Assembly: GCA_025174535.1 (NCBI GenBank)
Contig: JALBUN010000006.1
Coordinates: forward strand, 744,001-808,000
Origin: Cantharellus purpuraceus
Taxonomy: Eukaryota; Basidiomycota; Agaricomycetes; Cantharellales; Hydnaceae
Direction: 5' to 3'
DNA: 64,000 bases
The first letter of the stretch is position 1, and the number at the start of each line of letters is the position of its first letter. Under the pieces are notes generated by a model. It did no database searches and was not told the origin of the DNA. It was given only the letters and a program-made list of their open reading frames with translations. A program made the position numbers and the translations under genes. Positions 43,574-54,924 of the stretch are shown here, one piece after another.

Positions 43574-44180
43574 TGTTATGACTATATTCATTAACGACCA
43601 GATCCCCATCCGATCCACTCAGATCCCTGCGCATATGAAATCTATACTCCATTTGGAAACCGCTACGTCTCCATTTACCTGTCCAATTGTCACCACCGAT
43701 TCCACCCATCCATCTCCGGTTCTGATTGATGCATCAGCATCACCATAGGAACCTGGACATCCGTCCCCGTTGGACTCGGACATACTCATGTAAGGCCATC
43801 AGCCTCAGAGACCCATCACCAGAGTAATTATTATTAGATTTCAAAATATGTATTTAAGTTGCCCAACTGGGGACTTCATTCCCCAGTTTGAATATCAAAT
43901 CACGCCTAGCTCCTAAGTCCGATCCTAACTCTCTAAGTCGTACTCCGTCTCCGAAATCTCGGACACCGGTATTAGTGAGGGCGCAGCACATAAGCTGAAG
44001 CCAAGTCCGTTCCAACCCCCACAACATACTCCAACCCAACCTCCAACCCAACCTCCAACCCAACCTCCAACCCAACCTCCAACCCAACCTCCAACCCAAC
44101 CTCCAACCCAACCTCCAACCCAACCTCCAACCCAACCTCCAACCCAATCCCTGACCCCCAATTGGACCTAGTGCATAACA
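43574..44180 (-). mobile_element. Family-C element
   Basis: Reverse copy: TGTTATGACTATATTC at 43574 to CTAGTGCATAACA ending 44180 (607 bp). No matching flanking 5-mers (left CCAAG, right GTGAT), so it has been rearranged after insertion. It contains the 44034-44152 minisatellite that makes it longer than the other copies. Confidence 0.82.
44034..44152. repeat. Minisatellite CCAACCCAACCT
   Basis: About ten tandem copies of the 12-base unit inside a family-C element; other copies have one to three units. The antisense GWVGG-like frame is an artefact of it. Confidence 0.9.
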
Positions 44181-44477
44181 GTGATTCAATATTCGAACTG
44201 GGGAATGAAGTCCCCAGTCAGGCAACTTAAATACATATTTGAAATCTAATAATAATTACTCCAGTGATGGGTCTCCAAGGCCGACAGCCTTACGTGAATA
44301 TGTCCGAGTCCGACAGGGACAGATGTCCAGGTTCCTATGGTGATGCTGATGCATCAATCAGAACCGGAGACAGATGGGTGAGATTCGGTGGTGACAATCG
44401 GACAGATAAATGGAGACATGATGGTTTCCAAATGGAGTATAGATTGGATCTGGGCATTAATGAATATAGTCATAACA
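44181..44477 (+). mobile_element. Truncated family-C element
   Basis: Begins mid-element (GTGATTCAATATTCGAAC) directly after the previous copy and ends AATATAGTCATAACA at 44477. Opposite orientation to its left neighbour, same as 44907-45404. Confidence 0.8.
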
Positions 44478-44838
44478 ACCATAGGAACTCAGACATCCAT
44501 CCCCATCAGACTTGGACATATTCACATAAGGCCGTCAGCCTTGGAGACCCATCACTGGAGTAATTATCATTAGATTTCAAATATGTATTTAAGTTGCCCG
44601 ACTGGGGACCTCATTCCCCAGTTTGAATATTGAATCACACCTAGCTCCTAAGTCTAATCTGAACTGTCTAAATCATACTCTGTCTCCAAAATCTCAGACA
44701 AAGGTATTAGTGAGGGCACAGCATATAAGCTGAAGCCAAGTCTGTTCTGACCCCCACAACACACCCCAACCCCCACTCTGACTCCGACCCAAAACTCCAA
44801 CTCAAACTCCAACCTCCAACCAGACCTAGTGTGTAACA
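44478..44838 (-). mobile_element. Truncated family-C element
   Basis: Reverse copy starting inside the element (ACCATAGGAACTCAGACATC) and ending CCTAGTGTGTAACA at 44838. It carries many C-to-T-like differences from 43574-44180. Confidence 0.78.
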
Positions 44839-44841
44839 GCC

Positions 44842-45751
44842 ATGGAGTTTGGAAATGTGCTGGGGTTTGCAGGTTTGCAGCAGCAACAACTGCAGCAACA
44901 GTTCAATGTTAAGCACTAGGTCCAATGGGAGGTCAGAGCTTGGATTGGAGTCAGAGTTGGTGTCAGGGTGTGTCATGGGGGTCAGAACAGACTTGGCTTC
45001 TGCTTATGTGCTGCACCCTCACTAATACCTGTGTCCAAGATTTCAGAGATGGAGTATGACTTAGATTGTTCAAATCAGACTTAGGAGCTAGGTGTGATTC
45101 AATATTTGAACTGGGGAATGAAGTCCCCAGTAGCATGACTTAAATACACATTCAAAATCTAATAATAATTACTCTGGTGATGGATCTCCAAGGCTGACAG
45201 CCTTACATGAATATGTCTGAGTCTGATGGGGATGGATGTCCAGTTCCTATGGTGATGCTGATGCATCAGTGGACTGGGGAGTTGTGATGATGATCAGACA
45301 GACTATGGGAGATGTATGGTTTCCAAATGGAGTATAGATTTCATATGTGCAGGGATCTGGGGAATTGGATGGGGATCTGGGTGTTAATGAATATAGTCAT
45401 AACATTCAACCAGATCAGTGCAAGGCTTGATTCACTGCATGCAATGATTCTCAACATCCAAATTGTGATGCAAAACCATAGGAACTTCATTCTACTCATG
45501 CCAACTTTTATATTCAGATCCCTGGGGATGGCAATGCATTGGCAGCACCCCTCACCCCTCCTGCCTTGATGCAAGCAGTTCAGGCATATCACCCTCAGGC
45601 CCCCATTGGTGCTGTCCCACCCCAGTTCAACCCCTGCATTGACATTCTTCAACTGATTATCTTTTACAATGATGCCTTTGGTATTAATGTGAAGGATCAA
45701 CTCTTTGAGAGGAAGATATGCTCATGCATTACAAATGCATCTGTACTCTGA
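44842..45751 (+). pseudogene. Agaric-specific hypothetical gene split by a family-C insertion
   Basis: ATG at 44842 (MEFGNVLGFAGLQQQQLQQQ) runs into the insertion at 44907. The same frame resumes after 45404: TTC AAC joins to NQISARLDSLHAMILNIQIV. Further on, after a probable intron, come GDGNALAAPLTPPALMQAVQ and APIGAVPPQFNPCIDILQLI...FYNDAFGI, the conserved C-terminal block of a large paralogous family of short hypothetical proteins in Agaricomycetes (coiled N-terminus, IG.VPP.F motif, L..FYN..FGI). No function is known. The insertion disrupts it. Confidence 0.55.
44907..45404 (+). mobile_element. Family-C element, complete, with TTCAA duplication
   Basis: 498 bp, TGTTAAGCACTAGG..AATATAGTCATAACA, flanked by TTCAA (44902-44906 and 45405-45409). 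The cleanest full-length family-C copy in the window. Confidence 0.88.
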
Positions 45752-46032
45752 TTTTGCATGGCAGCCCTTGGTGAACATCATCATGTATTCACTCCTAGAT
45801 GAACACCACTATAGACTTGAGACTCCACCAAGATGGTCTCTCATCTCAACATCCACCTGACCAAAGAAAAAGATCTTATAAGATATATTGCATACAAAGA
45901 CACCTCTTCACATCAGCAACTAACATCAGACAATAATGTAGATGTAGACCATCTCCATATGAAAAGTGAACCAAGGCGGCATGAATGTGAAAACGTGAAC
46001 AAGAAAAAAAAAACCCCTATGGTACTTTTGTA

Positions 46033-46920
46033 TTAGTTGAGCGTCAGATTGAAGCTGGTCACTTGGGGCAAGTAGGCTGCTGCCGCGAGGTCCAGGATGG
46101 GAAAACGTCGTCAAAACAACTGTAGCCGTCAAATCCGCCAATGACGAAGAGACGACTCTCGGCGAGAACAGTCGCGTGGTATCCTCGTGACGTCGGGTGT
46201 CCTCGGTTCCCACTGGAGTGTGACTGCGACCACGGTCAGATAAGTCATTGAGCAAACGTGACAGAGGGGCCGTACGTACCCAGGTTAAACAGAAGCAGGT
46301 CGTGGTTATATTTTGAGCCATCACGTCCGCCCACGACAAACAGGTAAGACCCGACCTGGGTCGAGCTGTGCGACAGCCGTTTTGTGGGGGGTATCGGGAT
46401 TGATTTGGTACCAGCTGAGTTTCTCTGCACGCAGCATGCCACACAAGAGTCAGCCAAGCCACAGTGCCAAGTCAACAACAATGACTATGCGCCTAAATTG
46501 AGGACCCAAACGTCCTCAAAACACTCCGCCCCATCACTGCTTCCGATGATGACAACCGAATCCCCAATCAGATTCGCTGTATGATAACCCCGCGGCCGGG
46601 GCTTTACACCTCTAACATCGATGGGCTCCCAATCCATCTTTTTGTATGGCAAACTAACGTCTAGGGTCCAGCGTGGCGGGCGATGGGCTGGGGCTCGTGG
46701 GGCGGACAGCTGATCTTGTCCAATTGCACATCACGGTGCCCAGCACGAAGAGATGGTTGTAATACGTCGGGCCCTCGCCACCGCCAAACATGAAGATGCG
46801 AGGGTGCACGACATGGAGGGGAACGTCACCCATGGTCTCGGGGTGTGCCCATTGCATTGTTTCTTTCGGGAGAGGTTGCTGTAGTGTAGCGACAAAGCAG
46901 GGAAACGCATCAATGTCAAA
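46033..46920 (-). pseudogene. Decayed kelch-repeat gene
   Basis: Minus-strand pieces of a basidiomycete kelch/galactose-oxidase-propeller protein: ETMQWAHPETMGDVP (46870-46825), RIFMFGGGEGPTYYNHLFVL, KPRPRGYHTANLIGDSVVII, SSDGAECFEDVWVLNL, KRLSHSSTQVGSYLFVVGGR..., ESRLFVIGGFDGYSCFDDV and the tail LDLAAAAYLPQVTSFNLTLN, stop 46035-46033. There are frameshifts near 46390 (in a run of six C) and near 46097. Compared with the family layout, parts of two repeats (after GDVP and after the NHLFVL block) are missing, and I found no 5' end. A 116-residue open frame at 46975-47325 upstream is not kelch-like. Its 3' end is duplicated at 35985-36131. Probably non-functional. Confidence 0.62.
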
Positions 46921-47760
46921 TGTCAGGATATCACGGGAGCATAACAGATGATCACATTCACTAATCTGAATCGTCTATGAGCGTGATTTGGCAAATGTCC
47001 GTAAACGGGGGCTTTTGACCGTTTCATTATCAGGGCCGGCACGGGTTCTGCGTTGTGGTTTGGAAGCAGGAATATAGCGACGCGGAATAAACGTCCGATG
47101 GTCGGTACGTAACGTGCCTCGTACAGTGTGGGGCTGTGGATGAATTGCGTCACGCTCTGACACTGAAGCGCAAGCAGGGCACAGTGGTGTAGATGAGAGG
47201 GAGAAGCTGGTAGTGAGCGCGTTACCACGACGAGTATGCTCGATTGCCTTTGCGTATGGGGTGCCATGTTTTGGTCGTCTCGGTGTCAACAAGCGGTCAT
47301 GGAGAGCGAGTAGGGTTGATTGCAAGCCGGTTTGTATGGTTTACAGCTAGCTCAATATGTCCTGGAGAGATGTGGGGCATCCCTAACTCTAACAAAAAGT
47401 CCCCTATATAAGTACAGTGTGATGTCTGATGCAAATGCCAGCCTGCGGCAATTGCACAAAAATCATTGGAATGTCGCTGGTTGTGTGTGAGGTGAGAAAC
47501 ATGGGCCATGGACGCGTTAAAGGTACATATGGCGGACGCGATGCTCGCTGCCACAGGCGTTCATTTCAGACCCCGAAGCACCTCCGATTAATACGCCGAG
47601 ACAACTGGTTTACCTCCCGGGCCCCCCTTTGGCGTCATTTATCACACACGGTTGCTATGAGGATGCAGACATGTGCAACATTTTGATCTTTGCAGCCGAC
47701 TCACAGCCGGCGTCACCAGAGCCGTCGGGTCTCGACCAGGACGACATGGGACGCTCCGGT

Positions 47761-47766
47761 TATAAA
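47761..47766 (+). promoter_or_regulatory. TATA box of the aldehyde dehydrogenase gene
   Basis: TATAAA 26 bases upstream of the ATG at 47793; the 5' UTR must be very short or the true start is the second ATG (47796). Confidence 0.5.
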
Positions 47767-47792
47767 GACCATCCCGCATCCTTGCTACACAC

Positions 47793-49598
47793 ATGATGGC
47801 CGTTCCTGTCGCGCAACTCTGGATCGACGGTGCTCCTCGTGCGTCCAGCACAGGACGCACTTATGATGTCCTCAACGGCGGCACGCAAGCAGTCGTCTCC
47901 CGTGCGGCCTGCGCATCGTCAGAGGACGCCATCCTCGCCATCGATGCCGCAGCAGCCGCACAACCCGCATGGGAGGCCACCCCCCCCAACACCAAGCGCG
48001 GCATCTTCCTCAAAGCCGCCGACCTCATCCAGAGCCCAAAGTATGTCGCACGCATCGTGGACACCGTGCAAAAGGAGATATCCGCCACCAAGGACTGGGC
48101 CGCCTTCGAGATCCTTGGTGTATCAAACTGGTTCCGAGATGCTGCGGGGGCGGCGATTAGTCTCCGTGGGGAGGTGTTCCCCAGCGAGCAAACCAATGGT
48201 GGAACCGTTCTTTCGGAGAGGCGGCCGTGGGGGACCGTATTTGGTGTCGCCCCGTTCAACTCCCCTGTCAACCTCACGGGGCGCGCCGTTTCATTTGCCA
48301 TTGCCTGTGGGAACACTATAGTGCTCAAGTCGTCAGAAGTCTCTCCCAGGTGTGCAGAGGTCGTTGTCGAGGCGTTGCACGAGGTATGTCGTGCGTCACG
48401 GATCCTTGCATGGTCTTCCAACCAGTGTCGTCACAGGCGGGGCTGCCGAAAAATGTGCTGAACCTCTTGCACATTGACAGACAGGATGCACCAAAGATTG
48501 TCGCCGAGATCATCGCTCACAAGAGCATCCGGCACATCAACGTGAGCACTCCCTTTATATAATGATTGCTGCATGGCATCTCACATATCCACAGTTCACG
48601 GGCAGCGACCGTGTCGGGAAAATCCTTGCCGCCGAGGCGGCCAAGTACCTCAAGCCCTGTGTCCTCGAACTCGGCGGGAAAGCCGCTGTTGTTGTGAGTG
48701 TCGTTACTCACCGCGTTTCATCCACGTTTTTCACAGTCACACAGGTCCTAGATGACGCCAATGTTGAGGAAGCCGCGCGTTCCATCATCTACGGCGGCAT
48801 GCTGCACGGCGGACAGGTACATACATTCATACACCCATACCCCCCTCCCCACTCACATGCGCACACCCTCAACAGATCTGCATGTCCACCGAGCGCATCA
48901 TCGTCCAGCGCGGCATCTCGCAGGCTCTCATCGCCGCGCTCACGGCGCTTGCGAAGAAGGTGCAGGCAGGCATCGGCGGCAGCGCAAACATCCCACCACT
49001 CTTCACCACCGCCTCGGCGCAGAACGTGATCCGGCTCATCGCCGACGCGCGCACGCGCGGGGGGGACGTCGTCGCGGGCGATGTGGCACACCAGGGGGCG
49101 GTCGTACAGCCGCACATTGTGCTGGGCGTGGAGCCTGGCTGGCCGATCTGGGAGCAGGAGACGTTTGGCCCCGTGTTTGGGGTCAAGATTGCGGATACGG
49201 AGGATGAGCTGGTGGCGTTGGCGAATGCGACGAGGTATTCGCTTATGGGTGCCGTGTGGACGAGGGATGTGAATAAGGGGTTGAGGATTGCGCGGCAGAT
49301 ATATTGCGGTGGGTTTTCTGCTGTCGCGGTGGCACTAGCACTGACGGGGCTTTGCGCGATATAGGCCAGGTGATGGTCAACGGGCCAACCTTTGCTCCCG
49401 AGCCACATTTGGATGTCCACGGCCTTGGGTGCGTTATCGTGTCGCCCTTCACCTTGTCAACAATGTCTGAATACTAATCGTTCCTTTTACAGCGGGGGAA
49501 CCGGATATGGGTGCTTTGACATTGAGCACTTTACTACACGCCGCACGGTGGTCCTTGTCCCTCCTGGGCAGCAGTTTCCGATGCTCAACGACTTGTAA
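47793..49598 (+). CDS. Aldehyde dehydrogenase (salicylaldehyde dehydrogenase-like)
   Basis: Seven exons: 47793-48383, 48437-48541, 48595-48693, 48745-48816, 48876-49308, 49365-49428 and 49493-49598, totalling 490 codons (489 residues), the usual ALDH length. Oxidises an aldehyde to the acid with NAD(P)+. Landmarks: GTVFGVAPFNSPVNLTGRAV (cofactor and substrate tunnel), NTIVLKSSE, FTGSDRVGK (Rossmann turn), general base Glu257 in LELGGKAA, catalytic Cys291 in GGQICMSTERI (spacing as in characterised ALDHs), and QETFGPVFGV (the E-FGP motif). The C-terminus GCFDIEHFTTRRTVV resembles bacterial and fungal salicylaldehyde/vanillin dehydrogenase-like members, so an aromatic aldehyde from lignin-type substrates is a reasonable guess (inference). 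Intact. Confidence 0.93.
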
Positions 49599-50449
49599 AA
49601 TTACTACTAAAACCCGACAGTGACGTCAACGATGTCGCGCAAGTAGTCGATGGTGTTTGGATTATGAGCAGTGTACTATCTTTTTTCGCATTCATGCTGT
49701 TTGGAAGTACGATTTTTAAAGTATGCCCTTGGAATAAAAGGAAAGTGGGTCAATTAGGGTACGGTGATGAGATATGACAGCGACGAAAACCATTTGAAAT
49801 TCTTGCGTGTCGGTTTGTCGAGTTTGTAGCTAGGGATGAATTGTATTTTCTGGTTCAAGTGAGGCGCATATACTCTGCTCCCTCGTGCGCAGTCTACTGT
49901 GGATCTAATGCCCTAATCGCTTGCTCGAGCTTGGAACTGTCATGCTTCGTCGACGGTTCTGAATGCTTTGGCTAACCGTCAGGTCAAAGGCTCGCTTCTC
50001 CGTCAAGGTTTCCGATATTATGGGCCATGGCGACATGACCCGGGGAAACATGCATTGGTTTGGAAGCGGGGGATGGTGGAGCCGAAGAGCGGCCGATGAG
50101 CTGGATCTAGGTTCTGGTCTTCAGGATGGATCATCGGTTCGTGAGGAGGCACGAATACAATAGTGGTCAACAGCCCCTTGCAATGGCGCATGTACAAGTA
50201 CCTGATGGACCTGGATGTACTGATACCCCTTCACCATCACAGGTTTGTCCTTATAATTTTTGTCAAAATCTGGGGGGGGAGGGCTTGAGGAATACAGCAT
50301 GCAATGTGTTAATTGTGGCTGGTGTACTACTGCAGAGACCTTGGTCGACGAAAGAAAAAAAAAAGGGGGGGGGGCTTGCGTTAGATACAGCGTTGCAGAA
50401 ATGGGAACCGAGCTAGGAGAAATCACCAGCGGAGGATTGAACGATGAAA
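49599..50449. other. No gene recognised
   Basis: Downstream of the aldehyde dehydrogenase. Short open frames only, plus homopolymer runs (A10 then G9 at about 50358-50378). No family recognised. Confidence 0.4.
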
Positions 50450-50630
50450 GGGTCTCGAGCTTCTAGCAGAGTATCGATTGATGCCCCCCCCCCCTTGAGC
50501 CTAGGGGTTGCACTGTTTTGATGCCATTGATGCGTTTATTAGAAGCAGGAAGGACGGGTGATCTCAGTGTTTCCACATATTACATGAGACGCTGGCCGCG
50601 CGGGGTGCCGACGTTTGGGTGATCATAGTC
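50450..50630 (-). pseudogene. Second decayed copy of the GPI-protein last exon
   Basis: Aligns with 16264-16510 and more weakly with 30745-30930 (shared GAGTATCGATTGATGCC, TTATTAGAAGCAGG, GGTGCCGACG and TCATAG). It contains a run of C and no open exon. A kinase fragment follows directly. Confidence 0.55.
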
Positions 50631-50639
50631 ACCAACTTA

Positions 50640-50983
50640 GGTCCTACCCCCTCGACCTGCTGGAAGTGCGCTGTCCCAGAGGAGCGGATGGGGGTGGGAC
50701 ATTAACACCGTTGCTCGTGGCGGGTTTGTTCTACTTGTACGTCAACGGTTTTACTGCAACTGGGACAGGAAGGGGTGCTACGTGGCATGCGGATGTGGAA
50801 GCGGGGCTCTGTTGAGGAACAGTAGTGGGTCTGCTTTTAAATTGGGGCGAGAGGGTTCGAGAGGGACTACAGCGTTTTGATGGGAAGTTTCGAGATGCAC
50901 AGAGCAAAGACATGCGTGGTGAGTTCCTGGACGGGCTTGTTGCTCTAGGTACTGTAGCCCTACATTTGAAACGTGACGGTATA
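50640..50983 (+). pseudogene. Second decayed copy of the AGC-kinase 3' end
   Basis: Aligns with 13433-13753 (shared TCCTACCCC.TCGACCTG, GGAGCGGATGG, TTGATG.GAAG.T.CGAGA, CTCCTGGACG.GCTTG-like and TACTGTAGCC.TACATTT). Many indels; the last residues before the kinase stop are recognisable but out of frame. Extends further 3' than the 16519-16686 copy. Confidence 0.68.
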
Positions 50984-51929
50984 GCGCCAAGCGCTCTTCC
51001 ACCAGGTATAGGTCACTAGCTGGAATGCTTCGAGGTGGAAATACGGAAAGCCAAGGCGACAGGTTTTTGCACAAGACCTTGAGAGTTCAGTCGGGCTTGC
51101 GAACAGCGGGATACGACGGGCGGAATGTGCATGTGCCTGTGATAGCACATGATCATGGGACAGTGTGTATAGAGGTTTTGAAGTTGCCCACTTTGGGACC
51201 GTCGCCTGTTAGCTTCGAACAACACCTGATGCTCATACCTGATATATTGCAGCCAACCCCCCAGGATCTAGATCGTGGTCATCCATTCAGCGCAAGCTTG
51301 CCTCCTGGAAGAGAATAGCATGGAGAGAGAATGTTTCCTGGGGTTCGGTTGCCGTTTATTTCTTGTCTGCACGGGGATTGGTAGTGTGTTGAAGTACCTC
51401 TCAACAAGCCGAGATCTCGTTAGTCTATCTTTCTAAGTACTAACCCGAGACTTGTATTGTGGATGTCAATCTGGTCAATTATGCAACGTCAGTTGAATCG
51501 ACCTAGAGCATGAGAAAAGGCGCCCTCACCCAAGACGCTGGAGACGGGCACAGGAGATGGATTAAAGCATACGTTGATCATGCTCATTGGCCCCGAGGCC
51601 TGCCAAAATCCAACACTCAGGACAAGAGAAAGAAAGGAAGCACCGCGTGCACGCGTTATGGGTTTCCAAACTAGCACGCTTATTTTTACCTGCGAATGTC
51701 ATCATTATGCTTACAGTCATCAGGGCAAATCCTATCGTGGAATGTGCTCTCAAGATCTCAAGAGTCGGCAACCTCCGATCTTTATATCACTATATCTTTA
51801 TATCCATGATTTCTCTTGTCCCCCGACCTCACTCTTCGCAGCAGACAACCCCGAGAGCAGGCGAGCAAGCAAGCAAACCTCTTTGAATAGTACGTGGCTG
51901 ATGCAAATGGTGCAAAAGTATCATGGCCC

Positions 51930-52580
51930 TCACCATAAGGTTCGGAATATGAAACTTTTGTACCATTTGCATATCTTCGACAGACGTACATCGAGGTGCT
52001 GTAGGGCTTGGAGACGGTCGTGAGGATTAGCACCCTGTTCAGCGGGCTGCGACTGGGACGTCTCAGACCACTTGGATATTTCCGATAGGAAATCATCCAT
52101 CTGCTCAGGATCAAAGGTCCCACTCGCCTTTCGACGTTTGGGGGGCGTTGTGGATGAACCTGTCAGATGTGGTATAGGCATCATGGTGTCTATGGAGTCT
52201 AGGGATCGAGTCAACAACCCTCTTTGGGGGAATTATGGGCGTGCTACAGTACGCACTGTCGACCCTGCCGGTGGTCTTTGATGCCTCGCACTGGTCATAT
52301 AACCTACCATCCCTGTCCCCCCGCTGAATGCCCGTATTAGGGCGTGACGCATTTGGTGGGGCACTTGCCGGCAGGTTTTTTCATATTCGAGTTTTGCGAG
52401 GCATCTTGTGCCATCGTGGAGGTGCTCACGCAACTTTCTGGAGGGATAATGGAGCATCTTCCCCTCCACCCTCTATGAAATGGTTCAATAATAATAGTAC
52501 GAGGAAGGACCTTGTGTCTACCCTCTGCATCTAGCTTGGCAATCTCTGTGGCAAGAGCTTCGTCGACCTTGATACCAGAG
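51930..52580 (-). pseudogene. Unrecognised triplicated gene, copy 1 (truncated)
   Basis: Retains the middle and 3' exons (for example ASGTFDPEQMDDFLSEISKW) but loses exon 1 after the codons corresponding to GIKVDEALATEIAKL. Upstream sequence is replaced by a short foldback (52557-52615), and the promoter present in copies 2 and 3 is gone. The stop used by the other copies is mutated, so the last exon reads on to about 51930. Probably inactive. Confidence 0.55.
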
Positions 52581-52615
52581 GCGTATTGCCTCCGGTATCA
52601 ACGTCGACAAAGATT
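52557..52615. repeat. Short foldback at the truncated copy
   Basis: Imperfect inverted repeat: CTTCGTCGACCTTGATACCAG..GGC followed after GTATT by GCCTCCGGTATCAACGTCGA. The right arm is an inverted copy of exon-1 sequence. Confidence 0.7.
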
Positions 52616-53384
52616 ATGAAGAGTGCACAAGCTAGCTTGCCTCCCGGAAGAGAATAGCATGGAGAGAATGTTTCCTGGGGTTTAGTTGCCATTTATTTCT
52701 TGCCTGCACGGGGATTGGTAGTGCGTGTTGAAGCACCTCTCAACAGACCGAGATCCCATTAGTCTATCTTTCTAGGTTCCAACCTTAACTTTTGTGGATG
52801 TTCAGCCGGTTCCTTTACAGGACCTCAGATCTCAGAGCCCGAGACTTTTGTCAGTCCATCCTCCTAGCTAATGATGCAGCGTCAGTTGGATCAATCTAGA
52901 GCGTGACAAAATGTTCCCTCACCCAAGACGCTGGCAGGAGAAGGATTGAAACATATGTTGATAACGCTCATTAGCCCCGAGGCCTGCCGAAATCCAACAC
53001 TTAGGTGTAGAAAGAAAGGAAGCACTGCGTGCACGCGTTACAGGTTTCCAAACTAGCACGCTTATTTTTACCTGCGAATATCATCATTATGCTACAGTCA
53101 TCAGGGCAAATCCTATCGTGGAATGTGCTCTCAAGATCTCAGGTGTCGGCAACCTCCGATCTTTATATCACTATGTCTTTTCATATTCATGATTTCCCTT
53201 GTCCCCACTTCACTCTTTGCAGAAGACAACTCTGCGAGCAAGCGAGCAGGCAAGCAAGCAAAATAAACTTATCGGAATAGGATGTGGCTAATACAAATAG
53301 TACATAGGGTTCATGTTTGATCTTTGACAGACATACATCGAGGCCCCATAGGACTTGGAGATGAACGCGAGGGTTCATCGATTA

Positions 53385-54051
53385 GCATCCTGTTCAGCAG
53401 GCTGCGTCTGTGATGTCTCAGACCACTTCAATATCTCCGATAAGAAATCGTCCATCAACTCGGGGTGGAAGGTCCCGCCCGCCTTCTGATGTTTATGGTC
53501 GGGTGCTGTCACTGTGAAAGAACGTGGTTACTGATATGACCATCGCGAGGTATAGGTCATTGCGGACGAACCAATCATTTTTGGCATTGATGTGGTAGTG
53601 TCTGTGGAGTATAGAGATTGAGTCAACAACCCTCTTGAGGGAAATAATGGGCGTGCCACTGTACGCACTGTTAGCACTGTTGACCCCACCGGTGGCCCCC
53701 GATGCCTCGCACTGGTCATGGGGATCATATAACCTACGGTGCTTGTTCTCCCGCTGCATGCCCATATCAGGGCGTGACGTTTTTGGGGGGGTACTTGCCG
53801 GCAGGTTTTTTCTTTGATGTTCGGTGCGAGGCACCTTGTGCCATTGCAGCAGGTGCTCTCGCAACTTTTCTGGAGAGATAATGGGCCTTCTCTCCCCTAC
53901 ACCCGCTGTGAAATAGTTCAATAATAATAGTACGAGGAAGGACCTTGTGCCTACCCTCTGCATCCAGCTTGGCAATCTCTGCGGCGAGAGCTTCATCAAC
54001 CTTGATGCCAGAAGCAAGAAGAACATTTTGAAGAGAATCGTTGTAAGACAT
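53385..54051 (-). CDS. Unrecognised triplicated gene, copy 2
   Basis: ATG at 54051 (MSYNDSLQNVLLASGIKVDE), exon 1 to 53955, a 58-base intron, then a long exon in phase from 53896 (ERRPIISPEKLREHLLQWHK..., YDPHDQCEASGATGGVNSAN, KNDWFVRNDLYLAM). A probable second intron (donor GTAACC near 53535) leads to KAGGTFHPELMDDFLSEILK and a stop at 53387-53385, about 200 residues in all. The protein is hydrophilic and moderately basic in the middle, with no signal peptide or membrane segment. I recognise no family. A minus-strand TATA box lies about 70 bases upstream. Copy 3 preserves the same frame, which supports it as a real gene. Confidence 0.5.
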
Positions 54052-54121
54052 GATGAGTTTAAGTCTTAACCACAGGAAGTGAGGGGTGGGGCTTGATGGA
54101 TGATGGGCACGCCCAGCTACA

Positions 54122-54129
54122 CTTTATAT
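54122..54129 (-). promoter_or_regulatory. TATA box of triplicated gene, copy 2
   Basis: ATATAAAG on the minus strand, about 70 bases upstream of the ATG; the same box is at 56949-56956 for copy 3. Confidence 0.45.
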
Positions 54130-54924
54130 CCTGCCACGCTACTCATATATCTACCAAACTTCTTCAGACAAGCTCCGACTCGGTTCACTAGTGTTGTGTT
54201 CTGCCGAGATCTGAATTGCCGGGTGCGCCTTTTTCGTGAATTCTTTAATACATCGCTAGACACGACATGATAAGCCAGTTGAAAGTAAACGGTACACTTC
54301 CTTGTTTTTCAGATAGGTATGGTCCGCAGCATGCCTAGAAACTTTATACCTGTCACTCGGTTGGTCGGATATGGGAATAATACTAGTATGTACCACTACG
54401 CCAATTTGCTTCCGACTCGTGCATGATATATAAGCTGCTGGACTTTGAGCCTCATGAGTATTATCATTCACTTTGCCACCCCTTCCCCCTTTATATCTAG
54501 CATCGTGGCAGGAGGATTTGTCTTCTCATCTTCCCAGTCGAGGTTGGATTAGCCAACAGCGGGAGTTGAGCTGACAAACTGCATTTATTATCTCTATCCA
54601 GACCGTTCCAGTCACAAGTACGTTGATATCTAAGAAGAGCTGTGGTAGACTGAGCATAATGACTAGGTATGTGCATTTTGACAAGTGATACGGCTCATGC
54701 ATAGGAAATACATGACCAAGGTAGCCGTCTCCATCATCCCCATTCCCTTTATCTACCTGGAGTAAGCTTGTGTTAGATGAAAGCAATGTGAACTTGTCGA
54801 CTGGGAGACACCGCCACTGGCGATGATTTAGAAATAGCTTTACTAAACCACAAACAATGGTGCACAGTCTTCGAATGCTGCTTACGATTCTTAACTACCA
54901 GTGCCACTCAGACAGTGGTTCAAT

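Noticed and set aside
43925..44161. GWVGG-repeat protein on the minus strand
   Set aside because: Translation of the CCAACCCAACCT minisatellite; unit number varies among family-C copies.
48869..49420. 183-codon open frame antisense to the aldehyde dehydrogenase
   Set aside because: Shadow of a GC-rich real exon; the plus strand has all catalytic motifs.
51013..51332. Open frame of 97 codons (51025-51318)
   Set aside because: Follows the decayed kinase fragment; no recognisable features and disrupted relative to duplicated blocks.
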